From Limonium bicolor (lineage: Eukaryota; Streptophyta; Magnoliopsida; Caryophyllales; Plumbaginaceae): 64,000 bases of DNA. The notes below the pieces were generated by a model. It worked only from the letters and a program-made list of their open reading frames with translations, did not search any database and was not told the origin of the DNA. The DNA lies in contig CM041779.1 of NCBI GenBank assembly GCA_023374045.1, positions 274,349,258 to 274,413,257 on the forward strand, in the 5' to 3' direction. The position numbers were made by a program, and so were the translations under genes. Shown piece after piece: positions 23,881 through 36,969 of the stretch (within the stretch, counting starts at the first letter, position 1; each line of letters opens with the position of its first letter).

Positions 23881-23968
23881 AACGGCATAAGAGGTCTTTT
23901 AGGATCCAAAATTTTGGGGTATCACCCAAGCATCAACAAGACTTTTCATATCCATTCCAAAGTCTAGT

Positions 23969-23983
23969 TGACGGGGGGCAATC
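23969..23983 (+). other. Polypurine tract of Tat-1
   Basis: TGACGGGGGGCAATC directly before the 3' LTR. Confidence 0.7.
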
Positions 23984-25980
23984 TGTTATACCCAAAATTT
24001 TAACCCCCTCGGAATAGTCTCAAAGGCATACGTGTTACAAAGGGCAAAACGGTCAAAAAGCACCAAGGCGGGATTTTCCAAGGACATTTTCGGGATTTTC
24101 TATTTTCATATGACTTGATCATTATCTCCAAACACTTCCAAAGGTATTTCGTAATTTTTTGATGATATTTATTCAGGAAATTTAGCTTTTAATTCATATT
24201 AGAAGCTAATTTCTTAAATAATTAACGCATGAAATAGCCTCAAAAAAGAAATAAAAAAGGTTTCCAAAAATTAAAATAAAATTTTCACATGGTTAGCATG
24301 ACTACATACAATCATAAACCTGAAATTATCTTATTTGGAACCTTAGCCCAAAATTTAAAAGAGAAATTCAATCATTTTTGCAATTTTCTCTCTCCTCTAG
24401 AAAATAACGAAATCAAATCAAAATATCATGAAATTTTAATACCAGATAGAGGATGATTGTTAGAGACTAATGCTGTTGGAATTTCGTTATTTAGTCTTTC
24501 CAATAATAAGTGATGAATTATGGGAGATTACAGATTGTGAGATTTTTATCTAATTGGTTATTTATCAAAATAACCTGATTCCAACTCTCAAAATTCGTAA
24601 ACATCTTTCTTTACCTTCAGTTAAAATTTCATAATTTTTATCGGCCTGCAACATATTCTAAAAAATCAGATTCCCTTAGAGCACAAAATCAGGGTTTTAG
24701 ATAAAGATTTTGTTCTATCAACATGGCCTTGCTCTTTCTATAAAAGGACCTTCAAAAAATGACCTAGGGCAGAGGAGAGCATTCCCAAAGTCAGAAGAGG
24801 CAGCCGTCAAGCTTTTCCCCACGTTTTTACACTTCCAAGCCTCAAATCAATACCAAAACCCTGTTGAAATCACCCCGAAACCACTGAAAACACAATACTT
24901 CTTTCCCCATCAGACTTCCAAACACAAAACCACCTGAAATACAGAAGCAAAAACGTCCTTAGCAACACAAGGAAGAAGGGTCCAGAAGCTTGGGTCGAAG
25001 TTGAACCGGATCGGCCACCAACGAAGCTTTCTAAGATTCCCGACGTGAAGGAACAACAAATTTTCGAAATCAAAACAGGTTAAAAACCAAATTCTCTAAC
25101 CCCCCCCCCCCTGATCTCAATACACTTCTGGTTGAAATTTCTAATCGAATTGAATTTTCCTTGCTTCTAAACTAAGGTTTGTTTGTGTTTCTACCTTCTA
25201 ACTTGTTAACTAAGTTTTGTATTAATTTTGACTTCAAATTGAATTCTTTAAATTACTAACTTGATTAAAATCTTTCAGGCTATCTACCCATAAATTTTGA
25301 GCCAAAACACCGTCAGGAACCACCAGATAACCCTTGTCCGTGGGTGGTCCGTGACCATGGACACCCACAGACGGTGGCGGGATTTTTAAATTTTCAAAAT
25401 TTAGGTTTTTCTAAATAATTTCCGGGCCCACGGACAGCTTGTCCGTGGCCCCGGACTTTTCAAAAATTTGTTTTCTCTTAAATTCGACTTTTCTGTATAA
25501 CTAGGTAACCGGGGTCCGTGGTCTCAGACATTGGGTCCGTGGCTATGGACATAAATAAAATTTGACCTAATTTTCCCTCTAAAACCCTAGTTTAGGTAAT
25601 TTTACTTTTCACTTTAATTTTCTGTCAAAAAATGTTAAAAATCCAAAAAAATCAGAAGTTTGCGCACTTAGGTTAAAACGACTCGTAGTAAGCCGTAATT
25701 AAACTAAGTAGAGGAAAAACGACTTCTAGGGGTAATGAAAGTAATTGAACCCTAATTAAGTTGAATATCAAGCCCCCGAACCCGAACTCTCTTTTCCTAA
25801 TTTGATCTAGGTTAAAATTAGGTGGCGACTCATAATAGGTTCCAGTGAGCTAGCTTAGGTTTTAATAATTATGGTTATATGACTTAGTTGTTAAACTTAG
25901 GTTATAAGTGGACCTAAAACCCAATCAGATCCTAATCATCTCGAATCAACCTAGGGTAGGGTTTAAAATCGAGGCTCACA
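23984..25980 (+). repeat. Tat-1 3' LTR
   Basis: TGTTATACCC ... GAGGCTCACA, pairs with 8018-10045. TATA box at 24739-24746. It contains a C-run at 25100-25112 absent from the 5' LTR, and a shorter hairpin cluster at 25336-25552. Confidence 0.9.
25336..25552. repeat. Hairpin cluster in Tat-1 3' LTR
   Basis: GTCCGTGG/CCACGGAC-type inverted repeats; about 40 bp shorter than the 5' LTR copy. Confidence 0.7.
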
Positions 25981-25985
25981 CTCCC
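25981..25985. repeat. Target-site duplication CTCCC, right copy (Tat-1)
   Basis: Matches 8013-8017. Confidence 0.85.
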
Positions 25986-27242
25986 CATATTTTGTTCCTG
26001 TGTGACCTTGGACTTGATCATTGAAGGATATGAGAATGGATACCTTTCGACGGCGTTTGAGAATAAGTGCACGCTGGTTGAAGTGAAAGGAGACATATTG
26101 CCTTGGCCAGCATGTTATATTATTGTAACCGATGAGGTAAGACTGTTTAAAAAAATATTAGTGTCTAATATAATAAGTTATATAACATTTGTTTTGTATA
26201 ATTGTTTGACATATGTTTAAATGTGTTAGGATAGATCCCTCAGATTCCTCGTCGTAGAGCTCGTAATGATGAGTAGTACGAGGGTACGTTGTAGATAGAT
26301 GTGTAATGTTACTATAATAATCAATTTGTAATTACCTTTACCTTCTAATGCATTATTGTTTGTGTGATTTTTGATCAATGTAAGCTATTAGATATGTAGG
26401 CTGCTTCTCAAAAGTCTATGCCTGTAACCCGGGGTGCGAAGGGTAAGAATCCAGCCAGAACTTCTAGGGCACCGACAAGTAGGTTCGCATTGCTAGATAA
26501 GTTGGTTAAAGCCTTAGGGCCTCGTCGGGTCAATATTTTAGGACAAGATTATTGCAAAGGAATCTCAATGCATCAACTTCATGTTGACGCTTCCAAATTC
26601 ACTTTTTTCACTACGAAGAAGATATGAATATGGCGATCAACTTTGGGGACATCAGAGAGATGATGCGTAGATTTCCTAAACATTAACATCATTCAAGCTT
26701 ATGTAACGTAAGTGTTCTTTTCTTATATTTCAAAATCTTATAGAACAAGTAACTATGAAGTCGCATTAGCTAACTTTTTATAGTACATGTGATATAATAG
26801 ATGTTTACTTATAAGATGTCATGAGAAGAATGTCACCGCCATTTCTGCGGTGTGCCCGGAGCGTTTATTTTTCGTCTCAGTCACTAGGGACCCGTTGAGG
26901 TATGTAGATACATGAAGCATTGTTTCAATGTTGCTAAAGAAGAGAACAATTTATTTATGCTAATGCCGTATCACTAAACGTGACATATGATGTAAATTTA
27001 CATACTAAATAGCTAACTTTTGTACCTTCATTCCTCATTTGATTTTGTATTTGATATTGTAGCCACCACTGGGCTTTGTTTATCTTCTGCACTGCCACTT
27101 TTTCTCTGCTCGTTCTAGATCCACTGGGGCTGTGGAAAGAATTCAATATTGAAGACTTAATCAAAAGGTGAATTTGTATTAGTGCTTAATTATTTGAAAG
27201 TTTTTTTAACCAACATTAATTTACTCTTTTATTGTGCTTAAC
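25986..27242 (+). pseudogene. CACTA accessory region, right part, plus unassigned sequence
   Basis: To about 26135 the frame left at 8017 continues (VTLDLIIEGYENGYLSTAFE ... LPWPACYIIVTDE) and stops at a GAG/GTAAGA junction that looks like a splice donor. A second open piece at 26418-26627 (RGAKGKNPARTSRAP ... NILGQDYCKG) and a short FGDIREMMRRFP segment near 26640 could be later exons of the same accessory gene, but I do not recognise a domain. The rest is AT-rich. Element B inserts at 27242. Confidence 0.4.
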
Positions 27243-30200
27243 TGAAATACCCCTATCATTTAAATAATTAAATAATGAGAAATAAATATTAATTGGGGGA
27301 TTATGAGACCCTAAGAAAATATATAAACACTTAGGCGTTAAGAACACACCTAAACTCTTTAAGGTCAACAACGAGCGTTAAGCCGGACCTTAAGCTAACC
27401 AAGGTATATGAACTATGAAACTCATACTAAGTCAACTAAGGATCATTATATGATCTTTAAAACATAGGTCCTCAGCTAGAACAGAGTAGAAATGCAAAAT
27501 GAGCCCGGGAGAGTCAACACACCTCCCTTAAGGCCCGAAAGTTCTGGAAATACTTTATAAGATGAAATAAAGCATTACACTTCATTCCAAATGCACCATA
27601 ACACTTTATTAAACATATAAGATGAAATCCTCACGCTAAATTCTCAATTAAATACAAAGTGCTCGGAGGTACCCGTTGGGGGCCCCATAAACCCCCGGAT
27701 TACGCAAAGAGGTGCTGAGGTGGCACGAAATCCTATATAATTCATTCTTAGAGTTCCTACTATCATTATTCATCATTATAAAGAGAATGCTCAAGCTACT
27801 TTTCAAAAAATACACAAAGTGCTCGAGGGAATTTCTTAACGCTCCTATTTTGCCCCGGGAGTGTCCCGGTAGCCCGGGAATTATGTCATGAGTTGATATA
27901 ACCCAATATAACTCAATGTAACACCTTAATATATCATTATTGACTATAAAAAATGTTTATAAACACTTGGAACTCGTAGCGACTATATATTTTCCAGAAT
28001 ATCCATAAAGCACAAAACGCACCTTCGGGTGCCATAAAAACGCGTTCTACGCTATTACCTTGAAGTTTTTGAGGAGCCAAGAGTTGGGAATCTTAAATGG
28101 GGATGAATTGACCATATAAATCAATCAAATACAGTGCTAAAATCATAGCACAAGTATGGTTGAAATTGTGATCAAAAAGTAGTATAAAATCAGCATTTTA
28201 CCTAAGAACTTTCATCTTTTACCATGGTATAGATGTACCAATTAAATGTTGTAACTTATAACATGTTACAATATGATCTTAATAAAATATAGTGTGACAG
28301 GAGCCAAGTTAAAAATCAACTCCACATGGCCACATGAGGGGCCGTTTTTTTGATGTTTTTTACTTGATTTTGGCAAAATAAAATGTCTTATGGAATGATG
28401 ACTCACCCTTCCAATGCCATGTGATATTATAACATGGGAATCTCAGCCTAGATAAGTTCCCATTACCGTGAACCTGCACAAGGAAGACAAAGAAGATTAG
28501 CTTTTATAAAAGTAATGAAATTAAAATGCAAGATTTAATCTAGCTTTATACAAGGACAATAAACAAGTTAATCACCCATTCCTTACCAAAGGCAGCCGAT
28601 AATCATCAAGGAGGGATCAGTTTGATTGCTGTATATTAGTCAAATAAAACATCTACCTAACTATGCATATTCCTATGTCTAATATTAACAAAAATCAAGA
28701 GGATTCCTACAACGCATTGCCAAAAAACTGCAGGAATTAAGACAACATTAGCATGGGTATTCATCTTAGAAAATTCAAAAGAAACAACTACCTACCTTTG
28801 CCCTTGTCATCTTGTTTCAATTGACAACCAAAGTCTTATTTTCTTTCCTTCATGTGCCGAAAGTAAAGCCTAATTATGGGCTTTTTATGGAGCCAAGAGT
28901 CAAGCTAATAAACTAAGGAAAAGCTAGACAACTTTGACATTATTTTATCAAAAGAGAAATTCCTTCATTCAATTCTCTTAATTCCCTTACGTGAGCTTAT
29001 TCATTCCTTGCTCACTCCTTAGCCGATTTTGGTAAGTCATTTCCTCTCTTTTCTTTCTTCCTTATCTAGTTCTTCTTGTGAGCTTCAAGCTCCATTAATG
29101 GAGATTTTACCTTAAACTCCATTTTTGTGTTAAATTCCTAGCAACTTCCAACGAGTCTTGAAGCAAGAATCATCCTAGCAACCATACAAGTTTTCGCCAA
29201 GCATTAGTACTCCAAGGAGTTGTCTTGATTCAACATCAAACCAAGGAGTAAAAAGATCAAGTTAAGGTATATTTTCATCTGTGAAAATCCTAGTAAATAC
29301 CTTAAGCTATGTCCGAAAATTCTAAGCTTCTAAATCAATGTTCTCTTCATCATTTCATGAAGGAAACTTGGATCTCCAACCATCCTAAGGTGTACCAAAA
29401 ATTCCTTGATAAATACCTAAGGTAAACTCTTGTAAACTACTCCAAATCTTACTTATAAATCCTTGTTAGAAGTCTAACACTTGGATCTCCTAAACCTATG
29501 TAAGGAGACCGAAAATTCTACACCAAGAAACCATTGAAGGAGCTTGGAATTCAAAGGGAAATCAAGTACAAGAATCATCTTGATTAAGGAGTAAGTTTCT
29601 ATAATTAAATCTACTAAGTTTAAGTTTGATTTAAGCTCCAAACTTTAGTACAAAATTTATGTACAAACCTTAGATAAATTAAGGCCAAAAACTATAGGTT
29701 AAAGTACCAAGAAAAAAATTTATAACATACAAGGTAAGATTATTACCTTAAGGTATATATTTGTGTCACAAAATTTAATTATGATACATATACAATTAAG
29801 CCGAATTGTCTAGGAGTTAAATTGTCTATTTTGAGCTTATAATCATTCTAAGTCATTAGGATAATTTTTAGAAGTGTTATATGGCTTATATACATTTATA
29901 TGTATTTATTATAAGTTATAAATCAAGTTTTGAAACTATATGGTAAGTTTAAATTAAAACCGAGAATAAAATGGGTTATTTGGTGAATTTCGAGGTATAT
30001 AAGTATATTAGCTTATATTATAAATTTTTGGAATATTAAAAATAGCTACAAGTATTTATATGGCTAGTTTATTAAGTTATGTGGCTAAAATGTAAATTTT
30101 GAAAAGTTTAGTGTACTACATAAGATTGCCTAGAGTTAAAAGGCTTATTTGGTATAGTTATGATATAATATAAGGTAGGAATTAATATTATGAATTTTGG

Positions 30201-32287
30201 TGAATTTAAATAAGTGTTTACGTGTTAAAATAACATTTTATAAAGTTTTGGGGCTATTTTGTAATTTATGGAAAGTTTGGAGTAAAATCGAATTACATAT
30301 GATTTTCTGGGTATATTAAAGTATTAATTATGAAATTAGGCTTTGGTCAAAGTGTTGACCAAAAACCTTGGGTTAAAATGATTTATAACATAAAATATTA
30401 AGTTTATAAAATTTTTGGGGAGAATATGTAATTTATAAAAGTTTACATATAAAACCGAATTGGATAAGCGGCGAAATCATAATTTATGGAAATATATGGA
30501 TCATTTCGGTATTTTAGGAAATTAAATATTAAAACTATAGTTTATGAATTAATATGTAACTTATATAAAGTTTTTGGGGTTAAAATGTAAATATAGAAAG
30601 TACATGCTGAAATCCGAGAGTTTATAGGATTAATTAGTAATTTATAAAAGTTAGTATATTCATTTTGTAATTACCGAAAGTTAAGTGGTTATTTAGTAAT
30701 TTGCAAAGTTATGTGTTCAATATATAATTACCGAATTAATAAGGTTAGTTTTGTAATTTAATAAAGAAAGGAATTAATCTAAGTAATATAATGCATTATG
30801 GAATATAATGTAAAGTTTATAAAATAATAGTGGTTATAATAAAAGTGACCAACGTATAGTAATATGTAGAATAAGTGAAAACAATTATGAGCATATAATG
30901 AATGAGAAGGAGAAATACTATAAGGTGGAAATTCATTATCACATGTAGTTGTTACATAAAATAACGAACCGTTAAACTACCTCGAACCACGGTTAAATAA
31001 CAGGGAGAAATAAAGAACATACGGGGTTAGTATACTACGAGTATTAGTTCTGTAATAACAGTACTGTAATAGTTAACGCTAGTTGTATTAATGTTACCCG
31101 GTATTTGCATGTATATATATAACAACATTACGGGGAGAAACTACTAAGCGTGAACTGTCAAGCTAGCAATTTTCACGGTGAACGGTATGTTAATTGTGTG
31201 GTCTAAATGTCCTAAGGATTTTCCTGAGGTCCAGACATTGTGTGTTTAATCGCTAAGAGCAATATCTGTGATTTATGTATATGAACTTGTATACTGTATT
31301 GCTCGACACCATTGCATTCTATTTTACGCGAACGTCTTATGACTGGAAGTTTATACATCTAAACTCAAACAAGACTAGGTGACCTTTAGGTATTACGAGA
31401 ACCTAACTGATGGTCAACTGTTATAGTCTTAACTCAAGGATTGGATATTGTATCATTGACTAAAGGGCTAACTTACAAAGAGAAGAATCCAGCTAGTTTC
31501 GACTATCTGGTTACGCATCGTGATCACTACGAGGGACTACTATCAAGAGTCACTCAAGGGAATTCATTATCCACATTCGATGATGGCAGAGGGCACTACT
31601 GTTGGTGCACAGGTTTCGGCCGAATTGGTCGCCTTTAAGGCAAATAAATTATCCAGGGCCACAGGGTCAGCTGGCAACGGTTCCATTGGAACCCAGGGGA
31701 CTACTATCCATTAATAAGTTATTAAGGGTTGTCCTAACATGACACCTGAGGTGGAAATTAATTGGAAGGTTTAAGTGATTGGTTAAAAAGGATGAGGGCC
31801 AAGAGGCCAACTAACAAGTACAGTTAATTAATACGCGTATCTTGTTTGGTTACTGTTATTGATTATTGGTTATTGGTTGTGTGATAATATTGTTGGGTGA
31901 ACTATTATGTGTTTATTTAACATTTACAATTGTTATTATTATTGTAAACCGGTATAGCATGTGATGAATCTAATATCAAGATGGCTAAACGACTTAAGAG
32001 ATCCAAATGATTTAAGACTACATTTAGCATACCAGCATATCGTTTGCTGAGCCCTTCAATGGGCAAAACATTTCAGGTTACTAAGAAGAGACACGAAGCC
32101 GGAGAGCGGGACGCTGGGTAGTTGATGTATTTTTAATGAAGTACTCTTTTAGTTTTATTGTGTACTGTAATAAGGAGTTCTGTTGTATTGGGTTTAGTTG
32201 CTCAGTTGTTTAGTTTGGATTTGGATTGTAAGTTTAAGATTGCTCGGTATCTCGTCATCACAGCGGTGGAGAGTTGAAGTGAAATGA
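27243..32287 (+). repeat. Element B 5' LTR, main part
   Basis: About 5 kb, very AT-rich from 29600 to 31000, with no supported gene. CCCGGG palindromes occur at 27505 and 27855-27880, but there is no hairpin array like those of the other LTRs. Continues at 46795-46938. Confidence 0.8.
32283..32287. repeat. Target-site duplication AATGA, left copy (element A)
   Basis: AATGA precedes A and recurs at 46790-46794. Confidence 0.9.
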
Positions 32288-35200
32288 TGTAACACCCCAT
32301 CCAAAGCCATTCGTGGTTATCGCAAAACTGAACACTTAATCGAATACGTCGCAGCGGAAATAAATAACACCTGGACCTTGCCACGGTCTGATCGTTAGAA
32401 TATACCGGCCTTAACATTTACAATACTTATCCAAAATACTTATCCAACTCAAAACATCACCATCCACAATACCACAACCAACCGAGTACAAATATCTTAC
32501 ACATGATCGTAACCTTACTTCAGTTTAAATATAAACAGTCGGGTGCACAGGCGCAACCCGAACTCAAAATAAACATCCCACCCTAAGTCTAACCGCTCCT
32601 ACTCTCGTAGTGCGTCCTCATGGGTCTCTTACCTGCAAGTGTAAAAATAGCCCCCGAGGGGGTCAGCACGAATGCTGGTACACCCTCTCATGGCCCCCAA
32701 GCTAACGGGACTACGACGACTAATTGTCGATAGCATGGAAATTGATTACATACACAAGCATATATGAAGTGCAATAACAATAACCACAGATGAACATATA
32801 TAGTTCACAAACGATGAACGACTCAAGCGTTCCCTTATCAAGTGGGTTAGTAACCCCCTCCTTAGTCCTCATTTCCTCAATCTCAGTTCCTTACCTTACC
32901 TTAATCTTAATCTTAATCTTAATCTTAATCTCAGTATACAAACCTTTCCTGGAAGGGATTGGTTGTAGCTTAATTCGAACCTGGGATTTAGGTGATCCCA
33001 CCGCACCATCTTAATGCCACCTACTCTGGACGGGAGTCCAGCGTAGCTGAGCCGGCAACCGGCCCTAGGCTACAAGTCCAACGACAAGTCCTTAAGCGGA
33101 GGGCGGATCTGATTCAGATACCGTCCCCCTTTTTCCTTAGCATGCATGACCGGAGATCGGTCCCGGGTTTTCCTCACTCAAGTTCCAGTTAGTAGAAATC
33201 TTAATCACCATGTGCTAGCTAAGCCTTAACGGGCATTAACCAACAACCACCAAACTTAACTCTTATTCTTAACTCAGTAAGTACTAACTTTGGTTAGTAA
33301 CAATCTCAAGTCTCGCGGTTAGTGTAAAGATAACACAAACACAACGAGAACAAATATAACCGGTTGCATGCTTTATCTTGTTTTAGTCATAGCAATTAAA
33401 CAGATAGCACACAAGCCGAGGGACACCTCGTTAGCAAGTGGGTCACAAGAAAGATTGTACCGTTCACCGTCGACAATCGTTTGGTTTATCTCCTTCCAAG
33501 TCCCAATTCACAAAGCCTAAAACATTGATTCAGTTTTCGGTTACTATTCAATCCAACTCAATAGAATTACTTAACCTTCCTAGACATCAACTTTTACCCA
33601 TTGTTTTTCACTAAGCCTTATGGTTTTTTTTTAACTTGACTCCTAAGTGCATCATTTCCTCATTATTTATTACACTTACTCTCCCACTTAATGACCATTA
33701 CACCCACCAAACATGTCCTTAATAATCTTATAACATCCATACTTAATTATCCCCATCATTTCCTAACCTTAAACAAGGTTTTTGGTCCATACAGTGGCCT
33801 GTCCGAACTTGTGTCCGGACTTCCCAAGTTCGGACACAAGTCGAGACTCAAAACTGAAAACAGACACATGTCGAACATGTGTCCGGACTTTGGAAGTTCA
33901 GACATGGGTCGAGGAAAACTCAAAGTAGAAACAGGTACGTCCGAACTTGTGTCCGGACTTCCCAAGGTCGGACACAAGTCTAGACCCTGAAAATTTTCAC
34001 GCAACAGGGCCTGTCCGAACGTCCATGTCCGGACGGATGTTCGGACAAGGCAAAACACTCATTTTCTAAGCCTTCAAACACTTAACCAATTTTCACCAAA
34101 CTTCTCCTAAACCTTCATAATGTCTTCTAACTTCATTTGGCACATTTACACCCTCATACAACATCCCACAAAACTCATTTTCTATCTCTTTAAACACTTA
34201 CTCACTTCATACCAAAATTCCTACACTTATGATATTTTCTCCTTGGTTTTCTAAGTGGTGTTTCATACCTATGATAGCCACTATGCCAATAATGTTCCCT
34301 CACTACTACAACATCATCTCCCAAGCATCTTTTCTTGCACTTTCCAAGGTTTTCCTTAAATTCTAAACCCTAGTTTCTCCCTAAACCACCTAAAAGTTTT
34401 ATGCTCTTTTACTTCAAACTTACTAAAGTTTTCTAGCTTCTTTTATCAACATTTACCTAAGTCCTAAATACCCAAGTACATACTTTTTGATTCCTAAATC
34501 CTTCATGGTGATACCTAGGTCATTATAAGTCATTAAAACACCTTAATCTCACCCTTTTCATCAAGACAACCTCTAGAACTTCCTAGTACTTCCTTAGTCA
34601 TTAAATTCCCTTGGAACATCTCAAACACTTAAGTTCTCCTTTAAATTTTGCCATGGGTTCTCTAGTATATAATACATCCTAACACTTGGTTTTCCTCCAT
34701 CAAACAACCAATACCACACAAATTCTCATCACAACACCTTAACACACAATTTACACTAAAACTTCACCACATCATCATATAGTGCTTAAACTTAAAATGC
34801 TTGGCACTTAGGCCCTTAAATGACAATAATCTTAACCACTGAATTTCCACATATATTTGCCTTCAACCTGCGAATACACACAACAAGGCTCCCATTGAAA
34901 TAAAATGCTTCTTGTAATTCACCTTGATGTTCTTAAACTACCTCTTTTTCTCATATGCTCCTTAGTCACAAGTTCTCAAGTATAGTCATTGTTTCTCCTA
35001 GGTTATATATAACCCTTTTCTAATGTAAACTCTCTACTAAACTCATCACATATCTAAATCCCATTCCCTTAAACTATAAAACACCTTAAGGTAAGTAATT
35101 TACCTTGTTCTTTTACAAGCTTAAAAAGCATCCTTCCTTAGGTTTTTCTTTGTTCAATCTCGGTCACCAATGTGTATCTCCTTGCCAATGTTCTAACCAA

Positions 35201-36403
35201 TATCCAATGACTCCAATGAGTACTAGATAACACATTAACCCTAAGGAACAAACCCTAGGTTAAAAATATGCTTTAAGGTATTAAGGTGATTGTTTACCTT
35301 GGTTCCTCAAGACAAGCTTGGATATGAAGCAAGAAGGACCTCCTCAATCCTTTGAAGAGTAGAAAACAAGCTAGAACAAGGCATAAACATGGAATCCCAT
35401 GAGTGTAAATTTTCGGACAAGGAAGAAAATGTGGGAACCTAGATTTTCTTACACTTTCTTTACCTTAAGAGAATGGAGAAGCCAATGGAGTCTCCAAACT
35501 TGAATTTCCTCCTCTAATGGTGGTTTGACTTGGCACCAAAATGAAGCTCTTGAAGTTTTGAAAAGATAGAAAGAGAGAGCTTGAGCTAACTAAGAAGAAT
35601 AGTAATTTGTTTTGGTTTTGGAGCTAAAATGAGTGAGTTGTGTGCAAGGGGCTGGATGGAGCTAGCATGGAGTTGCTCTTCACGTTAATGGAGAAGGGAG
35701 AGAGAGCAAGAAATCGTGAGAAACAAAGGAGAATGAAGAAGTGAGGAGAGAGAACTAATAAAGTGTGATATTTATGTAAAGGTGAATAGTGCTTTTGCTT
35801 TACAAAACTTTATTGCCTAATGAGTCATGAAGGTGGTGACTCACCTTATAAGAAACCGGCCCCCATTAGTAACAAGGGGTACTTAAGTCATTGTTGACCA
35901 AATATCTCACTTATATTGACTTATGTTATAAACTAGCTTAAATAATTTACTATTCACAAAACAAGGCACATTGTTGTGAAATTTTTTGATTTCCCATTGA
36001 TATAGACTTCCAAATGTGATACTATATAGTACACATGTTAATTAAAGAGTAATGACGGACATTTAGCCATTCAAAACTCATTTACAAGACAATTTTTCAA
36101 AAACGTGCTTTAAGACTCCTTAAAGCACATTTTGTGTTTTAACTTGTTTTCAAGCTTGGTTTTCTTCGGTTTGGTAATTGATTTAAAATGACCATTAGGA
36201 TATTACTAAGGTCTTAGAACAATATTTGGGTACTCTCCAAGTCTCTCTCAAGCTTAGAGCACGTTTTTGCTTAAACTGCTCTTTTGGTGTTTCCTTATAT
36301 TTTCTTTGATTAGAAATGTTTCTTAATGTTTATAAGGCATTATTTAGCCTCCTTATATCTTAGTTTATCATTTAAACACCATATCTAAGTTTGGGGTATT
36401 TCA
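32288..36403 (-). repeat. Element A 3' LTR
   Basis: 4116 bp, TGTAACACCCCATCC ... GGGGTATTTCA. Nearly identical to 42711-46789. Contains a CTTAAT microsatellite near 32895-32930 and hairpins at 33801-34046. No gene. Confidence 0.93.
33801..34046. repeat. Four GTCCGAAC/GTGTCCGGAC hairpins in element A 3' LTR
   Basis: Spacing about 75 bp. In the first, 33801-33810 pairs perfectly with 33826-33835 (10 bp) around a 15-nt loop starting GTGTCCGGAC. An alternative 10-bp stem, 33808-33817 with 33831-33840, interlocks with it, so a switch or pseudoknot is possible. The last has a 9-bp stem (TGTCCGAAC/GTTCGGACA) enclosing GTCCGGAC. Confidence 0.92.
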
Positions 36404-36420
36404 ATCTACCCCCCTTAAAA
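36404..36420 (-). other. Polypurine tract of element A
   Basis: The minus strand reads TTTTAAGGGGGGTAGAT directly before the 3' LTR. A near copy, TTTTTAAGGGGGGGTAGAG, lies at 36666-36684. Confidence 0.85.
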
Positions 36421-36665
36421 GAACTTTGTCCTCAAAGTTCACTATGTGCTTAATCATTCCCGGTACTCAATTCCCTTAATCTTAACACCACATCTTATAT
36501 TCACATTCACACATCTCAAGACTCAAAGGTCAATATCAAATACAATACATAAGTATTATACATAACTCAAACTTACACACGAAGTGTAGCAACTTACACA
36601 AATTCACATCTTAAAACCAAACAAACGACAAACATGATCGTTTCCTAACTCAAAAGCGAGGAAGC

Positions 36666-36700
36666 TCTACCCCCCCTTAAAAAGGGGTACGCCCGTACCC
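36666..36700 (-). repeat. Second polypurine-tract-like copy and adjacent hairpin
   Basis: A 19-nt near-duplicate of the terminal purine tract, adjoined by GGGTACG-CC-CGTACCC (7-bp stem, about 36685-36700), between the chromodomain stop and the 3' LTR. Confidence 0.6.
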
Positions 36701-36712
36701 TATACAGACGAT

Positions 36713-36880
36713 CTAGTCAGTAAACAAAGAAGGGTACTTCGCCCTCATCTTATCCTCTAACTCCCATGTGGCCTCTTCGACATCCTGGTTAGACCAGAGA
36801 ACCTTCACCAGTCGCACTGACTTGTGGCGAGTGTCCCTAGTCTTACTATCCAAGATTCTCTGAGGAGTCTCCACGGATCT
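36713..36880 (-). pseudogene. Element A integrase C-terminal chromodomain
   Basis: The frame ending at 36713 reads PQRILDSKTRDTRHKSVR, then VKVLWSNQDVEEATWELE and AKYPSLF. The KVLW..(H/N)..EEATWE signature is the chromodomain found at the end of chromovirus integrases, where it is thought to guide insertion to chromatin. The stop codon gives the natural end of pol. The join to the upstream integrase is frame-shifted near 36965. Confidence 0.88.
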
Positions 36881-36969
36881 CATATTCGGTTCTAAAGTCA
36901 ACCTCTCAGGTTCTAACATGAGAGGGTGTGCATGTATTTCTTTAGCTGTGAAACATGAAAACATCATGC

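Larger units (their letters stand above)
8018..25980 (+). mobile_element. Tat-1: Tat/Ogre-like LTR retrotransposon, gag-only, interrupted by Athila-1
   Basis: Two LTRs of about 2 kb (8018-10045 and 23984-25980) flanked by TSD CTCCC enclose a primer site beginning TGGCGACTCTGC, a Tat-type gag, several tandem-repeat arrays and a purine tract. No protease, reverse transcriptase, RNase H or integrase motif appears in its own sequence (10046-14530 plus 22505-23983). It is therefore probably a non-autonomous relative mobilised by a Tat/Ogre partner. Removing Athila-1 leaves about 10 kb. The LTRs show both substitutions and indels, so this is an older insertion. Confidence 0.88.

Noticed and set aside
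27500..27880. TCCGG-type hairpin cluster in the element B LTR
   Set aside because: Only isolated CCCGGG palindromes without repeated long arms, so B was not counted among LTRs with the module.
32895..32930. Telomere-like repeat
   Set aside because: The unit is CTTAAT, not the plant telomere TTTAGGG. It is a short microsatellite inside an LTR.
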